From an uncultured Oscillospiraceae bacterium (lineage in GTDB: Bacteria > Bacillota > Clostridia > Oscillospirales > Oscillospiraceae): DNA of 64,000 bases. The notes under the pieces are model-generated. The model did no database searches and was not told the origin of the DNA. It worked only from the letters and a program-made list of their open reading frames with translations. The translations under genes and the position numbers were made by a program. How positions within the stretch are numbered: position 1 is the first letter of the stretch; each line of letters begins with the position of its first letter. The DNA is taken from positions 1 to 64,000 of the forward strand of contig CANRFN010000006.1 in the NCBI GenBank assembly GCA_947629915.1. The letters are read 5' to 3'. This document shows, piece after piece, positions 22,638-31,591 of this stretch.

Positions 22638-25600
22638 GGCGCCGAAAGAACCGGCTTACCACCGATGCGGTGCGGGAGGTACGCAACACGTTCAGCCGAT
22701 TCCTCTCCATCCTGGTGCTGTCCGCCCTGGCGGTGGCCTTCCTGGCGGGCCTTCGGGCCACGGCGCCGGACATGGAGTTCACCGCAGACAACTATTACGA
22801 CCGCACCTGCCTGATGGACGGCTACGTGCTGGCCACCCTGGGCATCACGGACGAGGACCTGAAGGCCTTAGAGGAGCAGGACGACATCGCCACCGTAGAG
22901 GGGATCTGGAACATCGATGCCATCTGCGGGGACACCATCGTCTCCGTTCGATCGCTTCCCCAGAAGCTGAACTTCCTGGACGTCACCGAGGGCAGGCTGC
23001 CGGAGGCCCCGGACGAGTGCATCACCGAGAGCCTGCTGCTGGTGCAGCTGGGCATCGGCATCGGGGACAAGATCAGCCTGGTGCTGGACGAGGACAGCGA
23101 GGGAGATCTCACCCGGCTGGAGTACACCGTGGTGGGCGTGGCGGAGAGCCCCCTGTATGTGCACACAGACCGGGGCACCTCCTCCCTCGGCGGCGGCTCC
23201 ATCGATGGCTTCCTGTACATCCCGCCGGAGAACTTCGACATGGACGTGTACACCTCCGCGTACTTCACCTTCCACGGCATGGCGGAGATGGACAGCTATT
23301 CCGATGCCTACGAGGACAAGCTGGACGACCTGATCGACAGCCTGGAGAACCTGGCGGACGTGCGGGCGGAGCTCCGGACGGAATCCGTGAAGGGAGACGC
23401 CCAGAAGGAGCTGGACGATGCCCGGGCGGAGTTTGAGGACAAGAAGGCGGAGGCCGAGCAGGAGCTGGCGGACGCCTGGCAGGAGCTCTTGGACGCCCGC
23501 CAAGAGCTGGACGACGGCTGGAAGGATTACGAGGAGGGCCAGGAGACCTACCGCACGGAGATCGCCGATGCGGAGCAGGAGCTGGCAGACGCCTATCAGG
23601 AGCTGCTGGACGGCGAGCAGGAGCTGGCGGACGGCAAACAAGAATATGCAGACGGCCTCGTGGAATATGAGGAGAACGAACAGAAATACGAGGACGGCCT
23701 CCAGGACTACCTGCAGGGCGAACAGGACTACGCAGACGCCCTGGCCACCTGGCAGGACGGCAAGGCCGAGTACGATGACGGATACCAGAAGTACCTGGAC
23801 GGCGAACAGGAGTACCAGGACGGCCTGAAGAAGCTGCAGGACGCAGAGGCGGAGTACGCCGATGGCCTGGCGGAGTTCCAGCAGGGCGAAAAAGACCTGG
23901 CAGACGGCCAGACCGAGCTGGAAGACGGCGAGAAAGAGTACGCAGACGGCTTGGAGCAGTTCCAACAGGGCGAAAAAGACCTGGCGGACGGACAGAAAGA
24001 GCTGGAGGACGGCGAAAAAGAGTACGCCGATGGCCTGGCGCAGTTCCAGCAGGGCGAGAAAGACCTGGCGGACGGCCAGAAAGAGCTGGAAGACGGCGAA
24101 CAGGAGTATGCAGACGGCTTGGCGGAGTTCCAGGTGGGCGAGAAGGCCTACCAGGACGCCCTGGCCCAGCTGCAGGACGCCGAGCAGCAGTACCAGGACG
24201 GCCTGGCCCAGTATCAGGCCGGGGAACAGGAGTACTTAGACGGCAAGGCGCAGCTGGACGCCGGCGAGGCGGAGTACGCCGCAGGCCTGGCGGAGTTCCA
24301 GGCCGGAGAGCAGGCGTATAACGCCGGAAAGGCACAGCTGGAGGCCGGGGAAGCGGAGTACGCCGCAGGCCTGGCCCAGCTTCAGGAGGGTCAGCAGGCG
24401 TACGATGCCGGCAAGGCCCAGCTGGAGGCCGGAGAGGCCGAGTATGAGACCAATGCGGCCCTCTATGCCCAGCTGCAGCAGACCTATGACGAGTCTAAGG
24501 CGCAGTTGGACGTCTACCGGGCAGGGAAAGATGCTGCATTGCGCGCGGCAAACGTGACCGAAGAACAGGTGCTGGGCCTGGCCAGCCAGGTGGCGCAATT
24601 GCAGGCAGAGCTGGCCGTCCAGTACGACCCGGTGAAGGCCGCCCAGCTGGAGGCCATGCAGGCGCAACTGGCGCAGCTGCAGCCCCTGGTCGCGGCCTGC
24701 ATGGGAGTCCAGCAGGCGGAGGCCCAGCTGGAGGCCGGCAAGGAACAGCTGGACGGATTTAAGGCCCAGCTGGACGCCGGCCGTGCGGAGCTGGATGCCG
24801 GCTGGGCGGAGTTAGAGGCCGGTGTGCCAGCCATGGAAGAGGGCCGGGCCACCCTGGAGGCCTCCCGTACCCAGCTGGACGAGGGCTGGGCGGAGTTAGA
24901 GGCCCAGACCCCCACCTTGGAAGAGGGGCGTGCCACCTTGGCCGCCTCCCGCACCCAGCTGGATGCCGGCTGGGCGGAGTTGAACGCCGGCAAGGCGGAG
25001 CTGGATGCCAGCTGGGAGACCCTATCAGCGGCCAGACAGCAGTTGGACGATGGCTGGGCAGAGCTGAACGCCCAGACCCCAACCCTGGAGGAGGGCCGGG
25101 CCACCCTGGCGGACGCCCGCAAGGAACTGGACGATGGCTGGGCGGAGCTCAACGAGGGCAAAGCCGAGCTGGACGAAAACCGCGGCACCCTGGAGGACGC
25201 CCGCAAAGAGTTGGACGACGGCTGGGCGGAGCTGGAGGACGGCAAAGCCGAGCTGGAGGAGAACCGGGGCACCCTGGAGGACGCCCGCAAAGAGTTGGAC
25301 GATGGCTGGGCGGAGCTGGAGGACGGCAGGGCCGAGCTGGAGGAGAACCGGGGCACCTTAGAGGACGCCAAGAAGGAGCTGGACGACGGCTGGGAGGAGC
25401 TGCGGGACGCCCGCATCACCCTGGACGACAGCAAGGCCGAGCTGGCGGACGCCAAGAAGGAGCTGGATGACGGCTGGGCGGAGCTCATGGACGCCCGGAA
25501 AGAGTTGGACGATGCCCGCCAGGAGCTGGAGGACGGCAAAAAAGAGCTGGAGGACGGCAAGCAGAAGCTGGAGGACGCCCGCATCGAGATCGAAGACGGC

Positions 25601-27514
25601 GAGCGGGAGCTGGAGGACGGCTGGAAGGAGTACGAGGACGGACAGCAGGAGCTGGCGGACGCCAAGGTGGACGGCCAGAAGGAGCTGGACGATGCCCTGG
25701 TAGAGCTCCAGGACGGCGAGGCGGAGTATGCAGACGGCCTTGTGGAGTATGAAGACGGCAAGGCCGAGGCGGACGAGGAGATCGCCGATGCCCAGCAGAA
25801 ACTGGACGATGCCCAGGCGGAGCTGGACAAGGTGGACGACTGCGAGTGGTATGTGCTGGGCCGGAACACCAATGTGGGCTTTGTGAGCTATTCACAAGAC
25901 GCCGAGCGGGTGGGGAACCTGGCCAGCATCTTCCCCATCATCTTCTTCCTGGTGGCGGCCCTGGCCTGCCTCACCACCATGACCCGTATGGTGGAGGACC
26001 AGCGCACCCAGATCGGCTCTCTGAAGGCCCTGGGCTTCTCCCGGTGGGCCATCGCCAAGAAGTACATCGGGTACGCCTTCTTTGCCAGTTTCTTCGGCGG
26101 GCTCTTAGGCCTGCTGATCGGCGGCACCCTGTTCCCCTGGGTGATCGCCAACGCATTCAACATCATGTACGACATCCCCGCCCTGGAGTACAAGCCCCAG
26201 GTGCTGATGTTCGCCCTGGCGGTGCTGGCCGCCGTGGTCTGCACCACTGGCGCGGGCCTCTGGGCCTGTCTCTCCACCCTGGTGGACACCCCGGCCAACC
26301 TGATGCGGCCCCGGGCGCCGAAACCCGGCAAGCGGGTGCTGCTGGAGCGGATCACCCCCATCTGGAGCCGGCTGAGCTTCACCTGGAAGGTTACCATGCG
26401 CAACCTCTTCCGGTATAAGCGCCGCTTCTGGATGACAGTCATCGGCATCGGCGGGTGCACCGCCCTGATCGTCACGGGCTTTGGCCTTCACGACTCCATC
26501 TTCTCCATCCTGGACCGGCAGTTCGATGAGATCTCCCTCTACGATGCCACCATCGGGGTGGACCCGGAGGCGGAGTCGGAGGACCTGCAGACCGTGGAGG
26601 ACTACCTCAACGCCGAGCCCGGCGTGGCCCGGTGGCTGGACACCAGCTCCATCACGGTGGACACCTCCACCACGGGCCTGGCGTACAGCGTGTCCCTCTA
26701 CGCCATAGACGACATGGACACCTTCACCCAGTTCATCGACCTCCGCCACCGGCTGGACAGCGAACCCGTCTCCCTGCCGGAGGACGGCGTGATCATCACG
26801 GAGAAGCTCTCAGAGCTGCTGGAGGTCCAGGTGGGGGACAGCATCACCATCACCAAGGACGATGAACGGTATGAGGCCGTGGTGCGGGACATCGTGGAGA
26901 ACTACGTCCGCCACAACGTCTACCTCTCCGAGGGCATGTATGAGCAGCTCTTCCAGGAGGCGCCGGAGATCAACACCATCTTCCTGGAGTACAAGGACGC
27001 CACGGACCAGGAGTCCAGCCGGGTCTCCAACGACCTCATGGCCATGGACGCGGTTACCGCCTATTCGTACATCGCCACCATCCGGGACACCTTTACCAAC
27101 AGCATGGAGGCCATAGACTACGCGGTGGTGATCATCATCCTGGCCGCCGCGGCCCTGGCGTTTGTGGTGCTCTATAACCTCACCAACATCAACATCACGG
27201 AGCGGACCCGGGAGCTGGCCACCCTGAAGGTGCTGGGCTTCACAGACCGGGAGACCACCGCCTACGTGTACCGGGAGAACATCTTCTTAACCCTGTTCGG
27301 CATCCTGATGGGCCTTGTGATGGGCCGGCTGCTGCACAGCTGGATGGTGCTCACCGTGGAGGTGGACCTGGTGATGTTCGGCCGGACGGCCCCGCCCTAT
27401 GCCTACGGGCTGGCCGCCGCCCTCACGGTGGTGTTCTCCATCATCGTGAACATCGCCGCCCACTACAAACTCAAAAAAGTGGATATGGTGGAGAGCCTGA
27501 AGACCGTAGAGTAG
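22631..27514 (+). CDS. FtsX-family ABC permease with giant heptad-repeat stalk
   Basis: A 1627-residue permease, longer than the ~1100 residues common for this Clostridia type. A transmembrane segment lies at residues ~20-42, then an extracytoplasmic MacB_PCD-like domain (~45-250). Residues ~255-1070 are an almost unbroken series of seven-residue units such as ELDDGWA, ELEDGKA, EYADGLA, predicted to form a long external coiled coil. Then come FtsX-type membrane segments (FPIIFFLVAALACLTTMTRM onward, including VEDQRTQIGSLKALG), a second external domain, and the last FtsX block with ERTRELATLKVLGFTDRE. It is translationally coupled to the ATPase gene. Likely a mechanotransmission or envelope-remodelling machine; substrate unknown. 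Confidence 0.9.
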   Translation: MVRRRKNRLTTDAVREVRNTFSRFLSILVLSALAVAFLAGLRATAPDMEFTADNYYDRTCLMDGYVLATLGITDEDLKALEEQDDIATVEGIWNIDAICGDTIVSVRSLPQKLNFLDVTEGRLPEAPDECITESLLLVQLGIGIGDKISLVLDEDSEGDLTRLEYTVVGVAESPLYVHTDRGTSSLGGGSIDGFLYIPPENFDMDVYTSAYFTFHGMAEMDSYSDAYEDKLDDLIDSLENLADVRAELRTESVKGDAQKELDDARAEFEDKKAEAEQELADAWQELLDARQELDDGWKDYEEGQETYRTEIADAEQELADAYQELLDGEQELADGKQEYADGLVEYEENEQKYEDGLQDYLQGEQDYADALATWQDGKAEYDDGYQKYLDGEQEYQDGLKKLQDAEAEYADGLAEFQQGEKDLADGQTELEDGEKEYADGLEQFQQGEKDLADGQKELEDGEKEYADGLAQFQQGEKDLADGQKELEDGEQEYADGLAEFQVGEKAYQDALAQLQDAEQQYQDGLAQYQAGEQEYLDGKAQLDAGEAEYAAGLAEFQAGEQAYNAGKAQLEAGEAEYAAGLAQLQEGQQAYDAGKAQLEAGEAEYETNAALYAQLQQTYDESKAQLDVYRAGKDAALRAANVTEEQVLGLASQVAQLQAELAVQYDPVKAAQLEAMQAQLAQLQPLVAACMGVQQAEAQLEAGKEQLDGFKAQLDAGRAELDAGWAELEAGVPAMEEGRATLEASRTQLDEGWAELEAQTPTLEEGRATLAASRTQLDAGWAELNAGKAELDASWETLSAARQQLDDGWAELNAQTPTLEEGRATLADARKELDDGWAELNEGKAELDENRGTLEDARKELDDGWAELEDGKAELEENRGTLEDARKELDDGWAELEDGRAELEENRGTLEDAKKELDDGWEELRDARITLDDSKAELADAKKELDDGWAELMDARKELDDARQELEDGKKELEDGKQKLEDARIEIEDGERELEDGWKEYEDGQQELADAKVDGQKELDDALVELQDGEAEYADGLVEYEDGKAEADEEIADAQQKLDDAQAELDKVDDCEWYVLGRNTNVGFVSYSQDAERVGNLASIFPIIFFLVAALACLTTMTRMVEDQRTQIGSLKALGFSRWAIAKKYIGYAFFASFFGGLLGLLIGGTLFPWVIANAFNIMYDIPALEYKPQVLMFALAVLAAVVCTTGAGLWACLSTLVDTPANLMRPRAPKPGKRVLLERITPIWSRLSFTWKVTMRNLFRYKRRFWMTVIGIGGCTALIVTGFGLHDSIFSILDRQFDEISLYDATIGVDPEAESEDLQTVEDYLNAEPGVARWLDTSSITVDTSTTGLAYSVSLYAIDDMDTFTQFIDLRHRLDSEPVSLPEDGVIITEKLSELLEVQVGDSITITKDDERYEAVVRDIVENYVRHNVYLSEGMYEQLFQEAPEINTIFLEYKDATDQESSRVSNDLMAMDAVTAYSYIATIRDTFTNSMEAIDYAVVIIILAAAALAFVVLYNLTNINITERTRELATLKVLGFTDRETTAYVYRENIFLTLFGILMGLVMGRLLHSWMVLTVEVDLVMFGRTAPPYAYGLAAALTVVFSIIVNIAAHYKLKKVDMVESLKTVE
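23394..25841 (+). repeat. Heptad-coding tandem repeats (84-bp higher-order units)
   Basis: About 116 consecutive heptad codon sets, each with a conserved Gly or Ala and hydrophobic core position. Groups of four heptads recur with an exact 84-bp period, for example at 25112, 25196, 25280 and 25364, and again from 23873. The high identity between units suggests recent expansion or contraction by recombination. Confidence 0.9.
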
Positions 27515-27529
27515 GGCAACACCGGACAA

Positions 27530-27570
27530 AAATTGCAACCGGGCGCCGCGAGGCGCCCGGTTGCTCTCTT
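27530..27570. terminator. Bidirectional terminator
   Basis: A 13-bp stem GCAACCGGGCGCC / GGCGCCCGGTTGC (27535-27564) with a 4-base loop. The minus side runs into AATTTTTGT and the plus side into TCTCTTTC. It serves the permease gene (+) and the ATP-grasp gene (-). Confidence 0.9.
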
Positions 27571-27592
27571 TCGGGGATGAACTTGTCTGCTT

Positions 27593-28639
27593 TCAGGCCG
27601 TGGGGTGCTGCGCCCGCCAGGCCGCCTCCTCTTCCTCGATGGCCCAGTACACCGGCATCATGCCGACCTTGTTGGGGGTGTGGACGGGGAGTTGGTAGAT
27701 GTCGTGGCCGGGGAAGGGGTTGCCCTCCACGAGACAGGGGCCGTCTGGGGTGAAGCACACGTCCCAGCCCACGTACCGGAGCTCCGGCTCCAGCCTGGCC
27801 GCAGCCTCCACCATCTGCCAGGCCCTGTCCCAGTCCGGGAAGGCGAACCCCTGGATGGGGGTGCCGGTGGCGGGGTGGTGGGTGTACAGGTTCTTCTTCT
27901 TGTCCAGGGCCCGGTCCGTAACCACACCGCTGTCCCTGTCCACCGGGGCCACCATGCCGCCGCTGTTGAAGTTGTCCACGAACCTGCCGTTGCCGATGCG
28001 GAACATGGCGGAGACGTGGTGCACCTTGCCGCTGTCTCCCAGCAGGGTTACCATCCGCACCGTGTTGATGGACCCGGGGTACACCGCCGCCACCGCGGGG
28101 TGCTGCTGAATGAGCTCCTCCAGTTCTAAATCCGGGGCCCTCTCCAGAAGGTGCCGATAGAGCGCCTCCCGGTCTGGGAAATCGGAGGCGTCCAGCTTCT
28201 CGATGCCCCAGCCGCAGCTGCCGTTGTCCGGCTTTGCCATGAACTGGGGATGCCTGTCCAGAAAGGACATCACGGCCTCCCGGTTGTCTTGCAGCACCGG
28301 CACCCAGTCCCTGCGGAGAAAGGCGGAGAACTTGCCGTTGAAGGCGATCTTGCTGTCGAAATCGGGGCGGTGGGCGGGGTCGTTATAGCGGCGGACGATG
28401 TCGTTGTTCCGGCCCCGGGTGAGATAGGTGTCCCGCTGTTTGGGGGTGAGGTTGTACATCTCATAGAGGTCGTAATCCATGTAGCCGGCGCCGTACCGCA
28501 CCGCGCAGCCCCGGATGTCCCAGAGGAGGGCCAGCCGCCCCTTGCCGGTCTTCTCGTGCATGGAGTTGATCTTGTCCCACATCTGCTTATAGTTCAGGTC
28601 TTTCAGCCGCTGCAGGATATACTGGATGGTCACAGGCAT
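27593..28639 (-). CDS. Sugar-transfer-associated ATP-grasp protein
   Basis: A 348-residue protein resembling the ATPgrasp_ST family (PF14397). Characteristic parts are MAKPDNGSCGWGIEKL (ATP-binding loop, near residue 150), YPGSINTVRMVTLL, FVDNFNSGGMVAPVD with the glycine-rich segment, and VGWDVCFTPDGPCLVEGNPFPG supplying the metal-binding E and N. ATP-grasp enzymes join a carboxylate to an amine or similar group through an acyl-phosphate; this subfamily is often found with cell-surface polysaccharide genes, but the actual substrate is unknown. The ATG at 28639 follows GGAAAGGG. It has its own promoter and a shared terminator. Confidence 0.82.
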   Translation of the reverse strand: MPVTIQYILQRLKDLNYKQMWDKINSMHEKTGKGRLALLWDIRGCAVRYGAGYMDYDLYEMYNLTPKQRDTYLTRGRNNDIVRRYNDPAHRPDFDSKIAFNGKFSAFLRRDWVPVLQDNREAVMSFLDRHPQFMAKPDNGSCGWGIEKLDASDFPDREALYRHLLERAPDLELEELIQQHPAVAAVYPGSINTVRMVTLLGDSGKVHHVSAMFRIGNGRFVDNFNSGGMVAPVDRDSGVVTDRALDKKKNLYTHHPATGTPIQGFAFPDWDRAWQMVEAAARLEPELRYVGWDVCFTPDGPCLVEGNPFPGHDIYQLPVHTPNKVGMMPVYWAIEEEEAAWRAQHPTA

Positions 28640-28673
28640 CGCCCTTTCCGCATTGCGTTTCAGGTTACGGCAG

Positions 28674-28702
28674 ATTGTATCACAGCGAATCCAACGGTGC
28701 AA
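28674..28702 (-). promoter_or_regulatory. Promoter of the ATP-grasp gene
   Basis: Minus-strand TTGCAC (28697-28702) and TACAAT (28674-28679), 17-base spacer. Confidence 0.7.
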
Positions 28703-28799
28703 GGGAAATCGTCCCTCCGGAAATGCCCCGGTTGCCATCCTTGTGGACCCGGCTGCAGGATTGTGCCCCGGGCCCGCCCCATTTTGGCGCTTTTGCCCC

Positions 28800-28828
28800 T
28801 GGACAGGCGCCGGCTCAGGTTGTATACT
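28800..28828 (+). promoter_or_regulatory. Promoter of bioY
   Basis: TGGACA (28800-28805) and TATACT (28823-28828), 17-base spacer; the -10 element lies inside the BirA operator. Confidence 0.75.
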
Positions 28829-28851
28829 TCAAACGCAATTTCGGTTTACAA
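28820..28851 (+). promoter_or_regulatory. BirA (biotin repressor) operator
   Basis: TTGTATACT, 14 bases, then GGTTTACAA. This fits the BirA palindrome consensus WTGTWAACC-N14/15-GGTTWACAW, with mismatches only in the left half. It covers the -10 element and start of transcription of bioY, so biotinyl-AMP-bound BirA should repress it. Confidence 0.75.
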
Positions 28852-28866
28852 TTCGGAGGGATCCCC

Positions 28867-29427
28867 ATGTCTGCTGTTGATACCCGCATTCGCGCCCTGG
28901 CGCTCTGCGCCGTCTTCACCGCGCTGCTCTGCGTCCTGGCCCCGGTGGCCGTGCCCATCGGTCCGGTGCCCATCACCCTGGCCACCTTCTTCGTGCTGCT
29001 GGCGGCCGATCTTCTGGGCTGGAAGTGCGCCACCTTTGCCATCGCCGCCTACATGCTCCTGGGCTTTGCCGGCCTGCCGGTGTTCTCCAACTTCCAGAGC
29101 GGCGCCGCCCCGCTGATGGGCCCCACCGGCGGCTACCTGATCGGCTACATCCCCATGGGCATTGTGGCGGGCCTCATCGGGGAGGCTGCCAACCAGCGCT
29201 CAGGTGTCGCCAGCCACGTCCTGCGGATCGGGGGCATGGTGCTGGCCACCGCCGTCCTCTACCTTCTGGGCACCGTCTGGTTTTGCTTCCTCACCGGCAG
29301 CGCCGTGCCCCACGCCATGGCGGTGTGCGTGCTGCCCTTTCTCCCGGGAGACGCCCTGAAGATCGCCGCGGCCGCCGCTGTGGGTGAGGTGGTGCGCCGG
29401 AGACTGCAGCTGGCGGGGCTGCTCTGA
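28867..29427 (+). CDS. bioY: Biotin transporter BioY
   Basis: A 186-residue membrane protein, the S component of an energy-coupling factor biotin importer. Six hydrophobic segments are visible. The family marks are VPIGPVPITLATFFVLLA near residue 30, GLPVFSNFQSGAAPLMGPTGGYLIGY near the middle (split here as GLPVFSNFQSG and LMGPTGGYLIGY), and the C-terminal FLPGDALKIAAAA. GGAGGG lies six bases before the ATG at 28867. No ECF ATPases are adjacent, so it probably uses a shared EcfAAT module. The BirA operator in its promoter supports the substrate assignment. A scavenger lifestyle for biotin is implied, as no bio synthesis genes are near. Confidence 0.95.
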   Translation: MSAVDTRIRALALCAVFTALLCVLAPVAVPIGPVPITLATFFVLLAADLLGWKCATFAIAAYMLLGFAGLPVFSNFQSGAAPLMGPTGGYLIGYIPMGIVAGLIGEAANQRSGVASHVLRIGGMVLATAVLYLLGTVWFCFLTGSAVPHAMAVCVLPFLPGDALKIAAAAAVGEVVRRRLQLAGLL

Positions 29428-29449
29428 GAAAACAGGTCCCATACGGCAA

Positions 29450-29481
29450 GGCGCCGGACAGAGAGCACTCTGTCCGGCGCC
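29450..29481. terminator. Hairpin between bioY and the SLH gene
   Basis: A perfect 14-bp stem GGCGCCGGACAGAG / CTCTGTCCGGCGCC with a 4-base loop lies between the two convergent genes. T-runs are poor on both sides (GATTGATTTC on plus), but position and stability suggest a shared terminator. Confidence 0.7.
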
Positions 29482-29509
29482 GATTGATTTCTATCAGGCG
29501 AGGGAAAAC

Positions 29510-30568
29510 CTATAGGTGAGGGGCAGTTCCCCTGTGCGGGGCCATGTCTGAGGGAGGGTCTGTCTCCGCGGGGCTCTCCTGGCTCTCGGAGCCGGGCTCC
29601 TCAGCGGCGTCCGGTGTCTCACTGGCCTCCGGTGCCGGGAAACCGCTGGCCTCAGGCTCTGGGGACGCCGCGGGCTCGGGAGAGGTACTGGGATCTGGAG
29701 ACGTGCCGGGTGCCGGGGACTCCTCCGGCGGGGCGGACGTATCGGGCGCCGGGGATTCGGCGGGATCTGGGGAGGCACTGGGCTCCGGTGATGCGCTGGG
29801 TTCCGGTGATTCACTGGGCGCGGGAGATTCGCTGGGAAGCGGGGAGGCGCTGGACTCCGGTGTCGGGCTGCCAGAGGGGGCCGGGGAGGCAGACGCGGCG
29901 GGAGTTGTGTCCGGCGGGGTGGGGAGCTCGGTGCCCAGCTGCTGGCGCAGGACCTCTTTCATCTTCATGCAGATCACCACGGCCTGGGCCCGGTCTGTGG
30001 TGGCCATGGGTGCAAAGTTTCCGCCGGTGCCGGAGACCACTCCCAGGGCGTACATGGCAGCGGCCGCGTCCTGTCCCTCCTGGGGGATGGCGTCCCAGTC
30101 CCCGATGGACTTCCGGGCGGCCTCTGTGGCGTCCCGGTCCGGGGCGTGGATGCCCAGGTCCAACAGAATGTTGTATCCCACCTGGACCAGCTGATACCGA
30201 GGGATGCTGGCCTTCAGGCTGATTACCCCCAGGCCGTTGAAGGACTCGTGGTTCAGCAGCACGTTGTATTGGGCGTCAAACCAGGTGGTGCCGGCGGTCT
30301 CGGCGGTCTCTGCGGCGTAGAAGGTGTTGGCCGCGAGAACCGTGAAGGACATGGCATCGATGGGGGTGTCCGGGGCGAACAGCATGTGCCCGGTCTGGGG
30401 GTCTGTGCCCACCCCCACCACCATGTGGGAGAGATAGGCGTCCTGGATGTACGAAAAGGCCCAGTGGTTGGAGGGGACGTCGTCAAAGATGATGCGGGTG
30501 GCAGATGCGGCGCAGTGGCCTGCCAGAAGAGCCAGCGCTAAGAGCGCAGCGCATAGTTTCTTGTGCAT
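29510..30568 (-). CDS. Secreted SLH-domain protein with Ser/Pro-rich tail
   Basis: A 352-residue exported protein. Residues 1-22 are a Sec signal peptide (HKKLCAALLALALLAG) with a likely cleavage after ASA. Then follow S-layer-homology-like units: FDDVPSNHWAFSYIQDAY (~28), a middle unit around FNGLGVISLKASIPRYQLVQ, and AAAMYALGVVSGTGGNFAP followed by TTDRAQAVVICMK (~160-190). The last ~130 residues are SPxPSxSPEPS-type repeats, a flexible wall-spanning or glycosylated tail. SLH domains bind pyruvylated secondary wall polymer. Function is unknown beyond surface attachment. GGGAG precedes the ATG at 30568. Confidence 0.85.
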   Translation of the reverse strand: MHKKLCAALLALALLAGHCAASATRIIFDDVPSNHWAFSYIQDAYLSHMVVGVGTDPQTGHMLFAPDTPIDAMSFTVLAANTFYAAETAETAGTTWFDAQYNVLLNHESFNGLGVISLKASIPRYQLVQVGYNILLDLGIHAPDRDATEAARKSIGDWDAIPQEGQDAAAAMYALGVVSGTGGNFAPMATTDRAQAVVICMKMKEVLRQQLGTELPTPPDTTPAASASPAPSGSPTPESSASPLPSESPAPSESPEPSASPEPSASPDPAESPAPDTSAPPEESPAPGTSPDPSTSPEPAASPEPEASGFPAPEASETPDAAEEPGSESQESPAETDPPSDMAPHRGTAPHL

Positions 30569-30649
30569 AGGAATCTCCCTTCGCGGTGTGCGGCAGAGGG
30601 CGCCGCGGCGCAAATTCGTGAGAAATGGGAAAAGAAAAATCCAGACTCT

Positions 30650-30678
30650 ATTATACTGTCTCAGACGGTGGATTTCAA
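30650..30678 (-). promoter_or_regulatory. Promoter of the SLH/Ser-Pro gene
   Basis: Minus-strand TTGAAA (30673-30678) and TATAAT (30650-30655), 17-base spacer. The 30569-30895 gap also holds the divergent mtnN promoter and otherwise shows no gene. Confidence 0.8.
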
Positions 30679-30836
30679 TTAGCAAGTTATTACAAAACTG
30701 TGAAGAAATCTGGAAAAGAGCATCCGTTCTCCGGCGGAATTTCGCATTTTGTCCTATAGAGGATCGGACTGGGGGAAATTCCCGGCCGGAATGGGGCCCA
30801 ATCGCCGGATTGGGAGACCGATTTTTCCCTTTTTTC

Positions 30837-30866
30837 TTGACGAACCCCCTCGCACCGTGCTACACT
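30837..30866 (+). promoter_or_regulatory. Promoter of mtnN-luxS
   Basis: TTGACG (30837-30842) and TACACT (30861-30866), 18-base spacer, 30 bases before the mtnN start codon. Confidence 0.7.
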
Positions 30867-30895
30867 CTTGCCGGAAAAGCAAGGAGGATGCTCGC

Positions 30896-31591
30896 ATGAA
30901 AAAAATCGGACTCGCATATGCTATGGCAGGCGAAATCGAGAGCCTGCTGCGCCAGGGAGAGGGCAAACTGCTGGAGACGGTGGCCGGCGTCTCCGTCTAC
31001 GAGATCGAGCCGGGGATTTTGGCCTACACCAGCGGGGTGGGCAAGGTGAACGCCGCCATCGGGGCTCAGATCTTCATAGACCGCTATCAGCCGGACTGGA
31101 TTGTGAACGCCGGGGTGGCCGGCTGCTACCACGATGTCCCCATCGGCACCGTGGTGCTGGCAGACAGCTTCGTCCAGCACGACATGGATACCTCCCCCAT
31201 GGGAGACCCCATCGGCTATGTGTCCACGGTGAACACCATTGAATTCCCCACAGACGATGTGCCGCTGGCCAAGCGCATCCTCATGCAGCTGGGGGTGGAG
31301 CACGTCACCGGCAAGGTGGCCACCGGCGATGCCTTCATGACAAGGGGCCCCCGGGCGGACTGGGTGGCCAAGACCTTCCACCCGTACCTCTGCGAGATGG
31401 AGGGCTGCGCCGTGGCCCAGACCTGCCTGCGCAATGGGGTGAAGTTCACCGCCCTGAAGAGCGTGTCAGACCGGCTCTGCAAGGAGAACAACGCCGCCGA
31501 GTACTTTAACTTCGCCGAGGCCATGGTGCGGCTGAACCGGGTGGTTCTGCCCTTCGCCCAGGCCCTGCGGGACCAGGAGGAGAACGGATAA
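30896..31591 (+). CDS. mtnN: 5'-methylthioadenosine/S-adenosylhomocysteine nucleosidase
   Basis: A 231-residue nucleosidase that cleaves adenine from S-adenosylhomocysteine and methylthioadenosine. Family marks are GLAYAMAGEIESL at the N-terminus (catalytic Glu), NAGVAG near residue 81, CEMEGCAVAQ (ribose-binding Met-Glu) and LKSVSDR with the catalytic Asp. AAGGAGG lies eight bases before the ATG at 30896. It overlaps luxS by one base (TAATG), so S-ribosylhomocysteine made here is handed straight to LuxS: the whole activated-methyl-cycle/AI-2 branch is in one operon. Confidence 0.94.
   Translation: MKKIGLAYAMAGEIESLLRQGEGKLLETVAGVSVYEIEPGILAYTSGVGKVNAAIGAQIFIDRYQPDWIVNAGVAGCYHDVPIGTVVLADSFVQHDMDTSPMGDPIGYVSTVNTIEFPTDDVPLAKRILMQLGVEHVTGKVATGDAFMTRGPRADWVAKTFHPYLCEMEGCAVAQTCLRNGVKFTALKSVSDRLCKENNAAEYFNFAEAMVRLNRVVLPFAQALRDQEENG

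Noticed and set aside
23394..25841. Repeat region considered as a CRISPR array or mobile repeat
   Set aside because: The repeats are in-frame coding heptads with no unique spacers and continue the permease frame.
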